From Clostridium putrefaciens (GTDB lineage Bacteria; Bacillota; Clostridia; Clostridiales; Clostridiaceae): 64,000 nucleotides of DNA. Below are positions 17,432 through 27,500 of this stretch, piece by piece; within the stretch, counting starts at the first letter, position 1, and each line of letters opens with the position of its first letter. Both the position numbers and the translations under genes were made by a program. The DNA is taken from contig NZ_UFWZ01000001.1 of assembly GCF_900461105.1 (NCBI RefSeq), forward strand, positions 248,001 to 312,000. Direction: 5' to 3'. The notes under the pieces were generated by a model. It searched no databases, had not been told where the DNA came from, and saw nothing but the letters and a program-made list of their open reading frames with translations.

Positions 17432-17992
17432 ATGAAAAGAAAAATAATAATTTTTGTAGGTTTAACCCTGTCTATCTTAGTTTGTATTACTGTTATGCTA
17501 TTAAATAAATCCTTTGTAAATAACAATTATAAAGTGTTGTTTGAAAAGGTTGGTAACCAAAATGAATATTATACAGAAGATACTGTAAATTTAAATAACT
17601 ATATGTATGAACATGATCCGAAAGAACTTGGAATACCAGAAGATAGTTTACAGTACATTAATACAGCTTTAGATACTGATAGTTTCCTTATAGATAATAA
17701 AGTTGCATCTTCTGGTGAAAGCTTTATAAATTACTTGAAAACATTAGAAAATGTTATACTTGTTGGTACCAATACTTCAGGTGCATATATTTCAAATGTA
17801 TACACTAAAAGTCAATTGCCAAGTTCACATATAAAAATTAACTTCGGAAATACTATTACATTAAATAAATACTGTGAGGAAGGCAAAGGTTTCCAGCCAG
17901 ACATCTGGATTGATAATGAAGACTCATTAGATAGAGTTTTAAAATTAATTAATCAATTTAGGATTAATCCATTTATTTTAGGCAATATCTAA
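17432..17992 (+). pseudogene. shortened S41-type (C-terminal processing) peptidase
   Basis: A 186-residue product. A signal anchor (KRKIIIFVGLTLSILVCITVML) is followed by ~75 residues and then the C-terminal part of an S41 peptidase: the serine region NKVASSGESF near residue 90, VILVGTNTSGAY, and GFQPDIWIDN. S41 proteins of this kind are normally 350-450 residues with a substrate-binding region before the serine motif; most of it is missing. An internal in-frame deletion is the simplest reading. The start has GAGGAG and the frame is intact, so a product is probably still made. It lies 117 bases after the Ere-like gene and may share its transcript. Confidence 0.6.
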
Positions 17993-18295
17993 GTGAATAT
18001 CAACCCCACTTAAGGATTAACAGATAAACTTAAATAGTTTTTACTCTATTATTTAAGAAACTACAAAATTATTATATTAATCATTAAATTGAATGGGATA
18101 ATCTTAAGAAAGTAGGGGAAAAGGCAGTATTTTGTATATATATGGAGGAACTTAAAAGTATGAATTTAAAGGTAAAATAGGAGTTATATAGAATATATTG
18201 AAGTATAGCCTTACACCTATTTTCTATAAAAAAGGAAGGGGGTTAGGTGAACATTGAATTATATAATATAGTAGTAAAATGAAATGGAGATAGAA
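17993..18295. other. intergenic stretch before the bacteriocin-like gene
   Basis: About 300 AT-rich bases. A possible 11-codon leader ORF begins at GTG 18247 after GGAAGGGGG, but it is too short to support. No strong promoter or terminator stands out. Confidence 0.4.
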
Positions 18296-19048
18296 TTGAA
18301 TTATATTAAGGCGGTGATTTATATTAATAAAAAAATGATTGCTGTTATTATAATAGCAGCAATAGCTACTACAGGTGGATTACAGCCTATAAAGACTAGT
18401 GCAATAGAAAATAATTCTGTAATAAAAGAACAAACTCAAATGTCTAAAATTATAGAAGTAGAAGAAGGAAAAGTATACGATATAAACGAAGTAATTAAAA
18501 TAATAGAAAATAAGTATTTAGAGCAAAATGAAGATGGAACACTTAAAATCAAAAAAACAGCTTCAGATGAAGTTGGTAAAGAATCTTTAGATTTAATTTA
18601 TGAACAAATAGATTTTGTAAATAAGAAAATTACAAATAAAGAATTAGAATTTAAATTTACTAATACCGCAGATGGTGTAAAAGTTGAAACTACAAAAGAA
18701 GATGTAGCTATTAGAAATGCAAGAGCAATTGGATCAAATATCTTTAATCATGATCGTTGTACTTTTTCTTGGTATTGGTGGGGATTCTATGCCAATGTAG
18801 ACCAAACTGGTTCAGCAAAATTGAGAAATGAATATACTTATTTGGGGGTACAATATGGAGTTGCATATGGAATATTGGCACTTATACCTGGAGGAAAGAT
18901 ACCTGCAGCAGTAGGTGGTGGTATAACAGCAATTTCAATTGGTGATTCTATTAGGATTTGTTCAAATGGTGCATTAGATAATGGCGTATCTGTTGGAGCA
19001 TTAGGTGCTCCAAGTAGCCCAAGGATATTCCATCTTTCTGAAATGTAA
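18296..19048 (+). CDS. secreted bacteriocin-like protein, unknown family
   Basis: About 250 residues. I suggest TTG 18296, with TGGAGATAG 5 bases upstream; alternatives are ATG 18284 and ATG 18335. A signal peptide (KKMIAVIIIAAIATTGG) is followed by a charged ~120-residue region rich in Lys/Glu. The last ~100 residues have a different character: an aromatic patch (CTFSWYWWGFYANVD), then a glycine/alanine-rich hydrophobic stretch (GILALIPGGKIPAAVGGG) and a second cysteine (IRICSNG). A propeptide followed by a Cys-bounded amphipathic domain suggests a secreted pore-forming or bacteriocin-type toxin. I recognise no named family. The small membrane protein downstream could provide immunity. Confidence 0.55.
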   Translation: MNYIKAVIYINKKMIAVIIIAAIATTGGLQPIKTSAIENNSVIKEQTQMSKIIEVEEGKVYDINEVIKIIENKYLEQNEDGTLKIKKTASDEVGKESLDLIYEQIDFVNKKITNKELEFKFTNTADGVKVETTKEDVAIRNARAIGSNIFNHDRCTFSWYWWGFYANVDQTGSAKLRNEYTYLGVQYGVAYGILALIPGGKIPAAVGGGITAISIGDSIRICSNGALDNGVSVGALGAPSSPRIFHLSEM

Positions 19049-19185
19049 ACTAAGTGCAGATATAAATAGATATATTAATCAAAAGATTAAATTTAATCGT
19101 GAGAGCGAAGGTTTATATGGTTATTCTATATCTTTCATAGATTATTTCAGTAACTTGGGTGTAAAATAAGAGTAAAACTTTATAA

Positions 19186-19230
19186 AAATAAAAAAGGGCG
19201 ACTTAGAAGATTCTAAATTGCTTTTTATTA
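19186..19230 (+). terminator. weak terminator-like hairpin after the bacteriocin-like gene
   Basis: AAAAGGGCGACTTAGAA pairs imperfectly with TTCTAAATTGCTTTTT and ends in a T run. Confidence 0.4.
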
Positions 19231-19335
19231 TTCGCTAAAAAGGATTTTAGCGAAATAAAGTAAATATCCAGATGGATGTAGGGTATAATTTTTATAGTTA
19301 GAAGTTCAAATTAATGAATCATAGGAGAACGAACA

Positions 19336-19599
19336 ATGAAGGTAGTTATATATAATAATCCAGTTAAATCGGTTATTTCTGTAAATATACTTTCTTTAAT
19401 TATGTATATTTACTTAATAAAACAAGGAAACGTTGTATTTATCCTGTTTCTAGTACTTATAGGAGTTGTTAATAGACAAATTATTGATAATGGTAAGAAT
19501 CTTAATAAAAAAAAGAAAACTATAATTTATATTAGTTTTTTCTTAATGCTTGTGATAGGCCTTATATATGGATACAATCAAACAATTAATGGGTTGTAA
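19336..19599 (+). CDS. small membrane protein, candidate immunity protein
   Basis: An 87-residue protein with about three hydrophobic segments (VISVNILSLIMYIYLI; VVFILFLVLIGVV; IIYISFFLMLVIGLIYGY) separated by a short basic loop (GKNLNKKKKT). AGGAGAACGAACA precedes ATG 19336. Size, topology and position after a secreted toxin-like gene fit a bacteriocin immunity protein, but the call rests on context only. I do not recognise a family. Confidence 0.55.
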   Translation: MKVVIYNNPVKSVISVNILSLIMYIYLIKQGNVVFILFLVLIGVVNRQIIDNGKNLNKKKKTIIYISFFLMLVIGLIYGYNQTINGL

Positions 19600-19652
19600 T
19601 AGACAATCTTAATGTAGATGAGTTAGCTAAATCAAAGATTTAGAGCGTCACT

Positions 19653-19689
19653 TAAAATGCATTCAATAATAGATGTTTCTGATTCTACT
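19653..19689 (+). repeat. 37-bp exact copy of part of the Ere-like gene
   Basis: Identical to 16249-16285 over 37 bases, including codons for KMHSIIDVSDST in the source gene, and diverging on both sides. Here it lies in non-coding DNA and probably marks a lost second copy. Confidence 0.85.
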
Positions 19690-19748
19690 ATAGATGTTAA
19701 TATAATAAATAAATGCCTAAGTTTTAAAAGCCCCATCTTTTTAAAAAA

Positions 19749-19775
19749 CCCGATTTTTTTGAAATTCGGGCTTTT
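19749..19775. terminator. bidirectional terminator before oleate hydratase
   Basis: CCCGA...TCGGG with flanking A and T runs on both sides, plus a second CGGG/CCCG option nearby. It separates the plus-strand small membrane protein from the minus-strand ohyA. Confidence 0.75.
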
Positions 19776-19818
19776 TAAAAATCGGGACTTTAATCAAATT
19801 TTATAATGGAAAATGTTA

Positions 19819-21612
19819 TTATAGAACTCCATATTCTTTTAATAAATCTTCAATTTCTGTTCCTGCTATTTGTTTTGCAATTTTACGTCTAGTTAGCATT
19901 GGTAAGTCAAGTTTTGGTTTTTCACCATCTAGTAAACTTACACCTGCATTTAATAAATATCTGATATCATATCTAGAACCATATACTTCAGGAACACCTT
20001 TTTCAACTCCAGTTAATACATATACTGCTTCCATTGCTGTACGTCCTGAATATTCTATAGTAAATACAGTATCACGGCCTGGCTTGTCTAATGTTTCAGC
20101 AAATTGTCCAAGGAAGGCAAAGTTTACTCCATTCTTTGGTACAACGAATGGACGGTCACCAGCCTCACGAGGCATAAATTGAGATGTTATATATGGCATC
20201 ATAACAGGAATTGCAGTACAACTTTCTGCTAATTCTTCAATTTCTGATGTAGGAACTCCTATATGATATAACCATTCTTTTGTAATTTCCTTACCAGTAC
20301 AATCTCTTAAAGGCTTTTTAATGTAGTCTCCAGGAACATCAGTAAATAAACCATATACCCAGAAAACAACGTCTTTTTCAGGTTGTCCATAATATTGTTC
20401 TTGGCGGTTTACAGTCCAGCTCATCAACCATGAAGAGTCAATAGCTGTGATTATTCCGCCTGTTACAGTGCGTCCACCATATGGAGAACGTTTTGTGATC
20501 TTTTCAATATATTTAGGAACACGTTCATCATGAGAAGTTATTGTACAAGACTCCCAACTAGATTTTTCGGTATCTCCACAAAACTTATCTGGATTTCCAA
20601 ATTCATTAGATTGAGCGGCTATATTCTTCCATAGATTCCAACATCCTTTTGCTTCTTTGTTAAATGGAGCAGGGGAATTGTCGCTTCCATATCCAGAACC
20701 TTCAGTCATAGAACCATTAGTTATAAATACTAAGTCCTTTTCTGTTAATTCAATAGAAACATCTTTACCATTTTTATCTGTTGCATCTATTCTTTTTGCA
20801 ACCTTTTTATCATCTGAAATTGAGAATTCAACGTTATTTACAGTGACTCCATATTGGAATTTAGCATTATTGTCTTCCAAATATTTAATCATAGGTTTTA
20901 CGAAAGAAGTGTACTGATCATGTCTTGAAAATTGTAAAGCTGAAAGATCAGGTAAGCCTCCAACGTGATGAATGAAACGATTCATATATAATTTCATCTC
21001 TAAAGCACTATGCCAGTTTTCAAAAGCAAACATTGTTCTCCAATATGTCCAAAAATCACTATTTAAAAGGTCTTCAGAAAAAATTTCCTCGATACCTTTA
21101 TTTTCAAGTTCGTGATCTGACATTGCTACAAATGCAGCTAATTCTTTTGCTAGATCTTGACCTAAATTAAACTTTCCATCGTCATAGCGAACACCTTGCT
21201 TTTCAGTAATACGGCAGTTGCTAGAGTTTGGATCATCATAGTTTGTATAATAAAAATGATCTAAAACACTCATGCTAGGATCTTCTGTAGAGGGTAATGA
21301 ACTAAATAAATCCCATAAAACCTCGAAATGATGGCCCATTTCACGTCCACCACGGGCTACATAACCCATGTTTTGACGAACTTCACCATCTAGTGACCCA
21401 CCTGGAATATCTAACTGTTCTAAGAAAGTAATTTTACTTCCCTCCATGTGAGCATCACGAATTAAAAAGCAACCAGCAGCTAAAGCACCAATGCCTGTAC
21501 CAACTAAGTAAGCCTTTTTATCCTCGATTCCTTTAGGTTTTCTTGCGTTAACTAAAGAGTGGTAATTTCCGTTTGTAAGTGTAAGTCTATCATCATAAGT
21601 TTTTAATTTCAT
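19819..21612 (-). CDS. ohyA: oleate hydratase (FAD-dependent, MCRA family)
   Basis: A 597-residue member of the 67-kDa myosin-cross-reactive antigen family, which adds water to the cis-9 bond of oleic and related acids to give 10-hydroxy acids. The FAD-binding glycine motif is GTGIGALAAG at 38-47. Other family hallmarks seen are LEQLDIPGGSLDG, RGGREMGHHFEVLWDLF and FLGQFAETLDKPGRDTVFT. The length is normal and the frame intact. AAGGAG precedes ATG 21612, and a promoter lies 80-105 bases upstream. It stands alone. In other bacteria the enzyme detoxifies unsaturated fatty acids. Confidence 0.96.
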   Translation of the reverse strand: MKLKTYDDRLTLTNGNYHSLVNARKPKGIEDKKAYLVGTGIGALAAGCFLIRDAHMEGSKITFLEQLDIPGGSLDGEVRQNMGYVARGGREMGHHFEVLWDLFSSLPSTEDPSMSVLDHFYYTNYDDPNSSNCRITEKQGVRYDDGKFNLGQDLAKELAAFVAMSDHELENKGIEEIFSEDLLNSDFWTYWRTMFAFENWHSALEMKLYMNRFIHHVGGLPDLSALQFSRHDQYTSFVKPMIKYLEDNNAKFQYGVTVNNVEFSISDDKKVAKRIDATDKNGKDVSIELTEKDLVFITNGSMTEGSGYGSDNSPAPFNKEAKGCWNLWKNIAAQSNEFGNPDKFCGDTEKSSWESCTITSHDERVPKYIEKITKRSPYGGRTVTGGIITAIDSSWLMSWTVNRQEQYYGQPEKDVVFWVYGLFTDVPGDYIKKPLRDCTGKEITKEWLYHIGVPTSEIEELAESCTAIPVMMPYITSQFMPREAGDRPFVVPKNGVNFAFLGQFAETLDKPGRDTVFTIEYSGRTAMEAVYVLTGVEKGVPEVYGSRYDIRYLLNAGVSLLDGEKPKLDLPMLTRRKIAKQIAGTEIEDLLKEYGVL

Positions 21613-21689
21613 TTAATCTCCTTCTTTCCTAATTTAAAATAGCTTTAAATCCTACTTTTATATTTAGATTATTTTTAGGGATACATCAC

Positions 21690-21718
21690 AGTATATACTT
21701 AAGATATGCATATGTAAA
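21690..21718 (-). promoter_or_regulatory. promoter of ohyA
   Basis: On the minus strand TTTACA (21713-21718) and TATACT (21690-21695) are separated by 17 bases. Confidence 0.6.
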
Positions 21719-21885
21719 TATGAAAATGAATGTTTATTAGAATTTCAAAATGTGTTCATATTAGAATTAAGGATTTTAAAATAGTTAAATATTTATATTT
21801 GCAAGCGTTATCTAGATTAAATTTTAGTTTATTTTGAAAAGGATATTTGATTGTGTATATCGAATTTCGTACTAGAAAATATAAA

Positions 21886-21926
21886 AACAACCTATAACCC
21901 TAGTGATTAAGGATTATAGGTTGTTT
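21886..21926 (-). terminator. terminator after the IS21-type transposase remnant
   Basis: Read on the minus strand, AACAACCTATAATCC pairs with GGGTTATAGGTTGTT and is followed by TTTATATTTT, 50 bases past the stop codon. Confidence 0.8.
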
Positions 21927-21975
21927 GATTTATAATAATATTCTAGATTTGTTCCATTTACTGATTATGAGAAAG

Positions 21976-22881
21976 TTATAAAAGTATATCTATTGGTGGT
22001 AGTGGGTTTAAGTGGCCTTTTTCTTTTAAATATCTAATAACGGGTATCTCATATGTGACCTCTGAAATTTCATTATTTATTTCGTCATTAAATTTTGTCA
22101 CAATGTTATTAAGATCATCAAAAGTATCAAATTCTTTATTATATAGATTTAGCCTTTTAGTTAATTTATCTAAGGTTGAGGTTTTCTCTTTTATCTCAGC
22201 CCTGTAAGGGTTACATGTAATAACTTCAAAGCCAGCATTTTTTGAAAAGTTCTCAAAATTTTTGTGAATAGTTACATTTTCAAAGGTTGTTTTATGTCTA
22301 TCAATAACTGACGGAATGTTATCAATTATGATTTCCTTAGGCACACCCTCAAAATATTTAAAACTTTCTATAAGGCATTGAAGTAAGGTTTTTTGAGTTT
22401 TATCTGTGGTTAACTTTATATAGCGTAACCTTGAATAACCCAAAAGTATTAAGAAAATGTTAATATTAAATGTTTCACCTTCACTATTAATCATAGTTAA
22501 AGTTTCATTACAATCTACCTTTGCTTGTAAGCCAAGACTCTTATCAAACCTCATAGTTACCCTTTTTATTTGTTCGTTTTTATAATTTTTAATAAAGTTA
22601 TTTACAGTATGATAGCCACCATCATACCCTTTTTCTTGTATATATTTAAATATTGACATTGAATTTGAACCCAAAGTATCTACTTTGTCAATAATCTTTT
22701 CTTTAAAATCATCAATTTTACTCTTGATTTCCCTTGGCTTTCTTGATTCAGTGTTGGTATCATTAATATATCTTTCTATTGTTCGTGGATCGCAATTTAG
22801 TCGTCTAGCAAGTTCACTTTTGTTTAATAATCCTATCTCATCTTTAATTAATTCTAAATAGTTTAATACATCCTTACGCAT
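21976..22881 (-). pseudogene. IS21-type transposase (IstA-like), truncated and catalytically changed
   Basis: The 301-residue frame has an N-terminal helix-turn-helix (NKSELARRLNCDPRTIERYI) and an rve-type integrase core. The first two acidic residues are visible in AKVDCNETL and EIIIDNIPSV, with the family sequence LLGYSRLRY between them. At the third position, where IS21 proteins have KGKVE, this one reads KEKTS, so the catalytic glutamate is lost. IstA proteins are usually 400-500 residues, and the IstB ATPase gene that should follow is absent. No terminal inverted repeats were found. It is either a dead insertion sequence or a domesticated DNA-binding derivative; the intact frame makes the latter worth noting. 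Confidence 0.78.
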
Positions 22882-22981
22882 AATATCCTCCTGACATCAT
22901 ATCTTTAGAAGTTATCTGCCAAATGTGTTTGCAAATACTAATCTTATAATATATTAACCCATGGAGAAAGAAAAAACAATA

Positions 22982-23010
22982 TTGACACTGCAAATTGGAT
23001 GTAATATAAT
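22982..23010 (+). promoter_or_regulatory. consensus promoter of the TetR-family gene
   Basis: TTGACA (22982-22987) and TATAAT (23005-23010) are separated by exactly 17 bases, 25 bases before the start codon; both elements match the sigma-A consensus fully. Confidence 0.85.
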
Positions 23011-23034
23011 TTAAAAGTGAACGGAGGTTTTTTT

Positions 23035-23640
23035 ATGCAATATTTAAAGGATCATGTTAGAAATAGTATAAGGGAAGAAGCTTTAAAGGAATTTAATAAA
23101 AAGGGTTACAAAGGTGCTTCTGTAAGGAATATAGCCAAAAACTCTAATACATCGGTTGGTAATATATATAAGTATTTTGACAGTAAAGAAGCTTTGTATG
23201 AAAACCTCATAGAGCCGGTTTATGATAAGGTTATGGATTACATAAATCAATTTGAAAAAGTTGAACTTAATGATAAGGCGGAAGATGTCTTTTATCAGCT
23301 TATGGAAAAGATTATGGAGATATTTAATTATAATAGTATGGAACTTTCTATTCTTCTTAATAAAAGCCAAGGTTCGAGGTATGAACATTGTAAGGGGACT
23401 TTTGTAAGTTTTATAACTAGAATAGTTACAGAAAATGTGTCTTATCAGTTATCTACTAAAGGAAAGAAGCTTAAGGATAATTTTCTTATTTATATAATTT
23501 CAAATAGTTTAGTTGAGAGTATTTCTATAATATTAGAAGAAATACAAGATGGATCAAAGGCGCGAAAGTTAATACTTAATATAATAGAAATCTTTTATAA
23601 TGATATTTTAGACAAAGTAGATAGTGAAGATATAAATTAA
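23035..23640 (+). CDS. TetR family transcriptional regulator
   Basis: A 201-residue regulator. The N-terminal helix-turn-helix has the usual TetR form (FNKKGYKGASVRNIAKNSNTSVGNIYKYFDSKEALYE, in shorter pieces around residues 21-57). The C-terminal ligand domain is not conserved enough to name a ligand. ATG 23035 follows ACGGAGG by 7 bases. It lies directly upstream of an ABC/FtsX-type export unit and most likely represses it, as in many Clostridium loci of this layout. Confidence 0.9.
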   Translation: MQYLKDHVRNSIREEALKEFNKKGYKGASVRNIAKNSNTSVGNIYKYFDSKEALYENLIEPVYDKVMDYINQFEKVELNDKAEDVFYQLMEKIMEIFNYNSMELSILLNKSQGSRYEHCKGTFVSFITRIVTENVSYQLSTKGKKLKDNFLIYIISNSLVESISIILEEIQDGSKARKLILNIIEIFYNDILDKVDSEDIN

Positions 23641-23700
23641 TTGTCATTACATAAACTTAAGATATTATTTAATTTAATAAAATACATATTACTTAAAACT

Positions 23701-23730
23701 TGCTACTTTTACAGTGGCAGTATTTTTTTA
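23701..23730 (+). terminator. probable terminator after the TetR gene
   Basis: TGCTAC and GTGGCA form a short stem with one wobble pair, followed by TATTTTTTT. Confidence 0.55.
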
Positions 23731-23739
23731 GGATAAAAG

Positions 23740-23754
23740 AGAACCGTGGTTCAT
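23740..23754. promoter_or_regulatory. candidate TetR operator
   Basis: AGAACCGTGGTTCAT is a near-perfect palindrome, 43 bases before the ABC ATPase start codon. Its position fits an operator for the adjacent TetR protein; no second copy was found at the tetR promoter. Confidence 0.4.
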
Positions 23755-23797
23755 GGATTTATAAACAAGCTATATTTATATAGGAGGAGGATAAAAG

Positions 23798-24502
23798 GTG
23801 AAAGATTTTATAGAGTTTAAAAATGTAAAGAAGAGCTATACAATGGGTGAAGTTATTATTAAGGCCGTAGATGATGTTTCATTTTCTATAGATAAGGGTG
23901 AAGTGGTTATTGTGCTTGGGGCAAGTGGTGCTGGGAAGTCTACTATACTTAATCTTCTTGGAGGCATGGATAATGTTACAGATGGAAATATATTTGTTGA
24001 TGGAAATGAGATAAGTAAATATGATAAAAGAGGTCTTACAACTTATAGACGTGAAGAAATAGGATTTGTATTTCAATTTTATAACTTAATTCAAAACTTA
24101 AATGCGCTGGAAAATGTTGAACTAGCAGTTGAAATATGCAAGGATCCTATAAATCCAATAGAAGTACTTAAAAGTGTAGGCCTTGAAGATAGAATATATA
24201 ATTTCCCATCACAACTTTCAGGTGGGGAACAACAAAGAGTATCTATAGCAAGGGCCCTTGCAAAAAATCCAAAACTTCTTCTTTGCGATGAGCCTACAGG
24301 AGCTTTAGATTATAATACAGGTAAATCCATACTTAAAATTTTATATGATACATCAAAAAAATATAATATGACTGTTATTATAATAACCCATAATTCAGCC
24401 ATAGCACCAATTGCAGATAAGGTCATAACTGTAAAAAGTGGCAAGGTACAAGAGATAAAGATAAATCCAAATCCTATATCAATAGAAAGTATAGAGTGGT
24501 AA
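23798..24502 (+). CDS. ABC transporter ATP-binding protein (MacB/LolD type)
   Basis: A 234-residue ATPase with Walker A GASGAGKS near residue 42, Q-loop FQFYNL, signature [15 protein letters not shown], Walker [13 protein letters not shown] and H-loop ITHN. Sequence and length match the MacB/LolD/FtsE branch that works with FtsX-like permeases. It has the first start of a two-gene unit (GTG 23798, AGGAGGAGG upstream), and the next gene begins 3 bases after its stop. Confidence 0.95.
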   Translation: MKDFIEFKNVKKSYTMGEVIIKAVDDVSFSIDKGEVVIVLGASGAGKSTILNLLGGMDNVTDGNIFVDGNEISKYDKRGLTTYRREEIGFVFQFYNLIQNLNALENVELAVEICKDPINPIEVLKSVGLEDRIYNFPSQLSGGEQQRVSIARALAKNPKLLLCDEPTGALDYNTGKSILKILYDTSKKYNMTVIIITHNSAIAPIADKVITVKSGKVQEIKINPNPISIESIEW

Positions 24503-24504
24503 TT

Positions 24505-27500
24505 ATGAAGAAAACCTTTTTAAAAAATTTAGGTAGAGATATAAGAAAGACTCGTTCAAGATTTTTATCAATAGTTATAATTATTGCAGTTGGAGTATCA
24601 TTTTACGCAGGGGTTAGAGCTACAAGCCCGGATATGAAAATATCAGCAGATCGTTATTTTTATGAAAATAATCTTATGGATTTTAAATTGATTTCTACAC
24701 TTGGACTTACTAAAGATGATGTAGATGAAGTAGGAAAACAAAGTGGTGTGACAAAGGCTGTGGGTGCTTATTCATTAGATGGTGTAATTGAAAAGGATAA
24801 TAGGTCTTTAGTTATGAATATAAATTCATTGCAAGATTCAGGTGGCATAAATGATGTAAATGTAGTTAGTGGAAGAAGGCCTGAAAATAACAATGAAGTT
24901 ATAGTTGAGGATAAATTTTTAAAAGCAAATAATCTAGAGATAGGAAGTAAAATTGTTGTAGGATCTGGCAGTAATAATGATATAGGTGATAGCTTAAAAA
25001 ATAATGAATTTGAAATCGTAGGCACTGCGGATTCGCCTTTATATATATCACTTCAAAGGCAACTTAGTTCTGTTGGAAATGGATCTGTAAAAGGGTTTAT
25101 TTATATATTAGAAGACGTATTTAAAAGCGAAGTTTATACTGAAGTATATGTAAGAACTGATAATAATCAGTCGAAAAGTAGCCTTCTTTATAATGAAAAA
25201 TATAAAGAAGAAAGTCGAAGCATAGAAGAAAGTCTTAAGACACTTGGCGTTAAAAGAAGTGGACTTAGGTATGATGAAATCTTAGAAACAGGTAATACCA
25301 AGATAAATGAATCAGAGGAAGAATTAAATGCATCAAAAAAGGAAGCGGAAGATAAATTTAAAGATGGATATGCTAAATTACAAAATGAAAAAGATAAAAT
25401 AAATCAAGGTGAAGAGGAACTTAAAAAAAGTGAAGATATTTTCAATAAAGAAATGGAAGATGGAGAAAATAAAATAAAATTAGCCAAAGCGGAATTAATT
25501 TCTGCTAAGAATAAACTAAATATAAAGGCACAAGAAGTTGAAGAGGGAAAGCTTCAAATTAAAGAGGCTAAATCTAAACTTTATAATAGTGAAAAACAGA
25601 TAATTTCAGGTAAAGGTGAGGCTGCAAGTAATATTTCATCTTCAATATTAGGCAGGGTAGCATTAGCAAAAGCGCAGCTAGATTCTGATCCTAGTAATCC
25701 AGAATTTTTAGCAGAATATAACCTTATAAATGAAATTTATCAAAATAATATTAAGGGTAAAGACTTTGATAATATGTACAATTCTCTAAAAGATAATAAT
25801 AATTTAGATAAGATAAGTTATTATTTCAATATAGAAGAAACAAAAGCTAATTTTGATAATGCAGCTCTTAAGATATCTATAGGAAAAAAAGAAGTGGATG
25901 CTAAAGAGGCTTTACTTCAAAAAGGAGAGACAGAAATTGAATTTGGTAGAAAGTATATTGAAGAAAATGAGAAAAAGTTAAGTGATTCAGAAATTCAGTT
26001 AAATAAAGGTAGAGAAGAAGGCTTAAAAAAGCTAAATGACGGAAAAGATAAATTAAAACAAGGTGACAAGCTAATTAGAGAAAATGTTGAAAAATTAAGT
26101 ATAGAAGAGCAAAAGGCTAATAACAAAATTAAAGAAGGCCAAGAAAAGATTGATAAAAATAGATATTACCTTAATCATATGAAAGATCCAGAGTGGTATG
26201 TTCTTCGGAGATCCACCAATGTTGGTTATGAGACCTATAGGCAAGATAGCGATAGAATGGACAATATAGGAAGGGTATTTCCTCTTATATTTTTCTTAGT
26301 AGCAGCCTTAGTTAGTTTAACTACCATGACAAGGATGGTTCAGGAAAAGAGAATAGAAATAGGTACATTTAAAGCTCTAGGATATTCAATAACATCAATA
26401 GTATCTCATTATCTTATATATTCACTTGCGGCGAGCCTTGTAGGTATCGCAGTTGGTATAAGTTTCGGATTCACATTATTTCCAAAGCTTATAATCAAAG
26501 CTTATGGATCACTATACACAATTCCCTATGTGTTAACACCCTTTAATGTGGCACTTGCAGTAAAGTCAGGGATTATAGTGATATTATTTATATCAATATC
26601 TGTAATAGCGGCAACCTTAGGAGAATTAAAAGAGGTACCAGCATCTTTAATGAGACCAAAGGCACCTAAATCAGGAAAGGTTATATTGATTGAACGAGTA
26701 ACCTTCTTATGGAGAAGGCTAAGTTTTACAAGAAAGGTTACAGCAAGAAATGTATTTAGATATAAACAAAGGCTTTTCATGACAGTAATAGGAGTAGCTG
26801 CTTGTACTGGTCTTATGATAACTGGATTTGGTATTAGAGAAGGTATAGTAGGATCTACAGAAAATCAATTTAATAAAATTTATAAATATGATATGCAGTC
26901 CAATCTTACAGGCAATATAGATGAAGACGAAAAAAATGAAATGAAGGATAAGATTATAGAAGATTCCAATATAAAATCCATACTTTTTAGTTATTCAAAA
27001 AATGGAACAGTGCAGGAAAAAAATCCTGAAAGTGAAGATATTTATATAGTAGTTCCTGAAAGTGCTGAATACATCAATAGTTATATAAATCTTACAATGA
27101 AGGGTAAAGATTTAAACCTTAATGATGATGGGGTAATTATAACTGAAAAGCTTTCAAAAATCATGGGGAAAGGTGTAGGCGATAGCTTTAAAATAGTCAT
27201 TGATGATACCACTATAGAAGCTAAGATATCTCATATAACTGAGCAGTACGTTATGCATTATATTTACATGAGCCCTAAATATTATGAAAAGATAACAGGA
27301 GAAAGCCTAAAATTTAATGGATTTTATGGGTTATTAGAAAACACTCAAAATGAGGTTGAGGATGATACTTCAAAGTTTCTAACAAAAATCAATGGAGTGA
27401 ATTCTATAAGCTTTAAAAATAATATTCAACTTAATTATGATGAAAGTGTAAAGAGTATAAATGCCGTGGTCTTAGTTCTTATAGTATCAGCAGGGGTACT

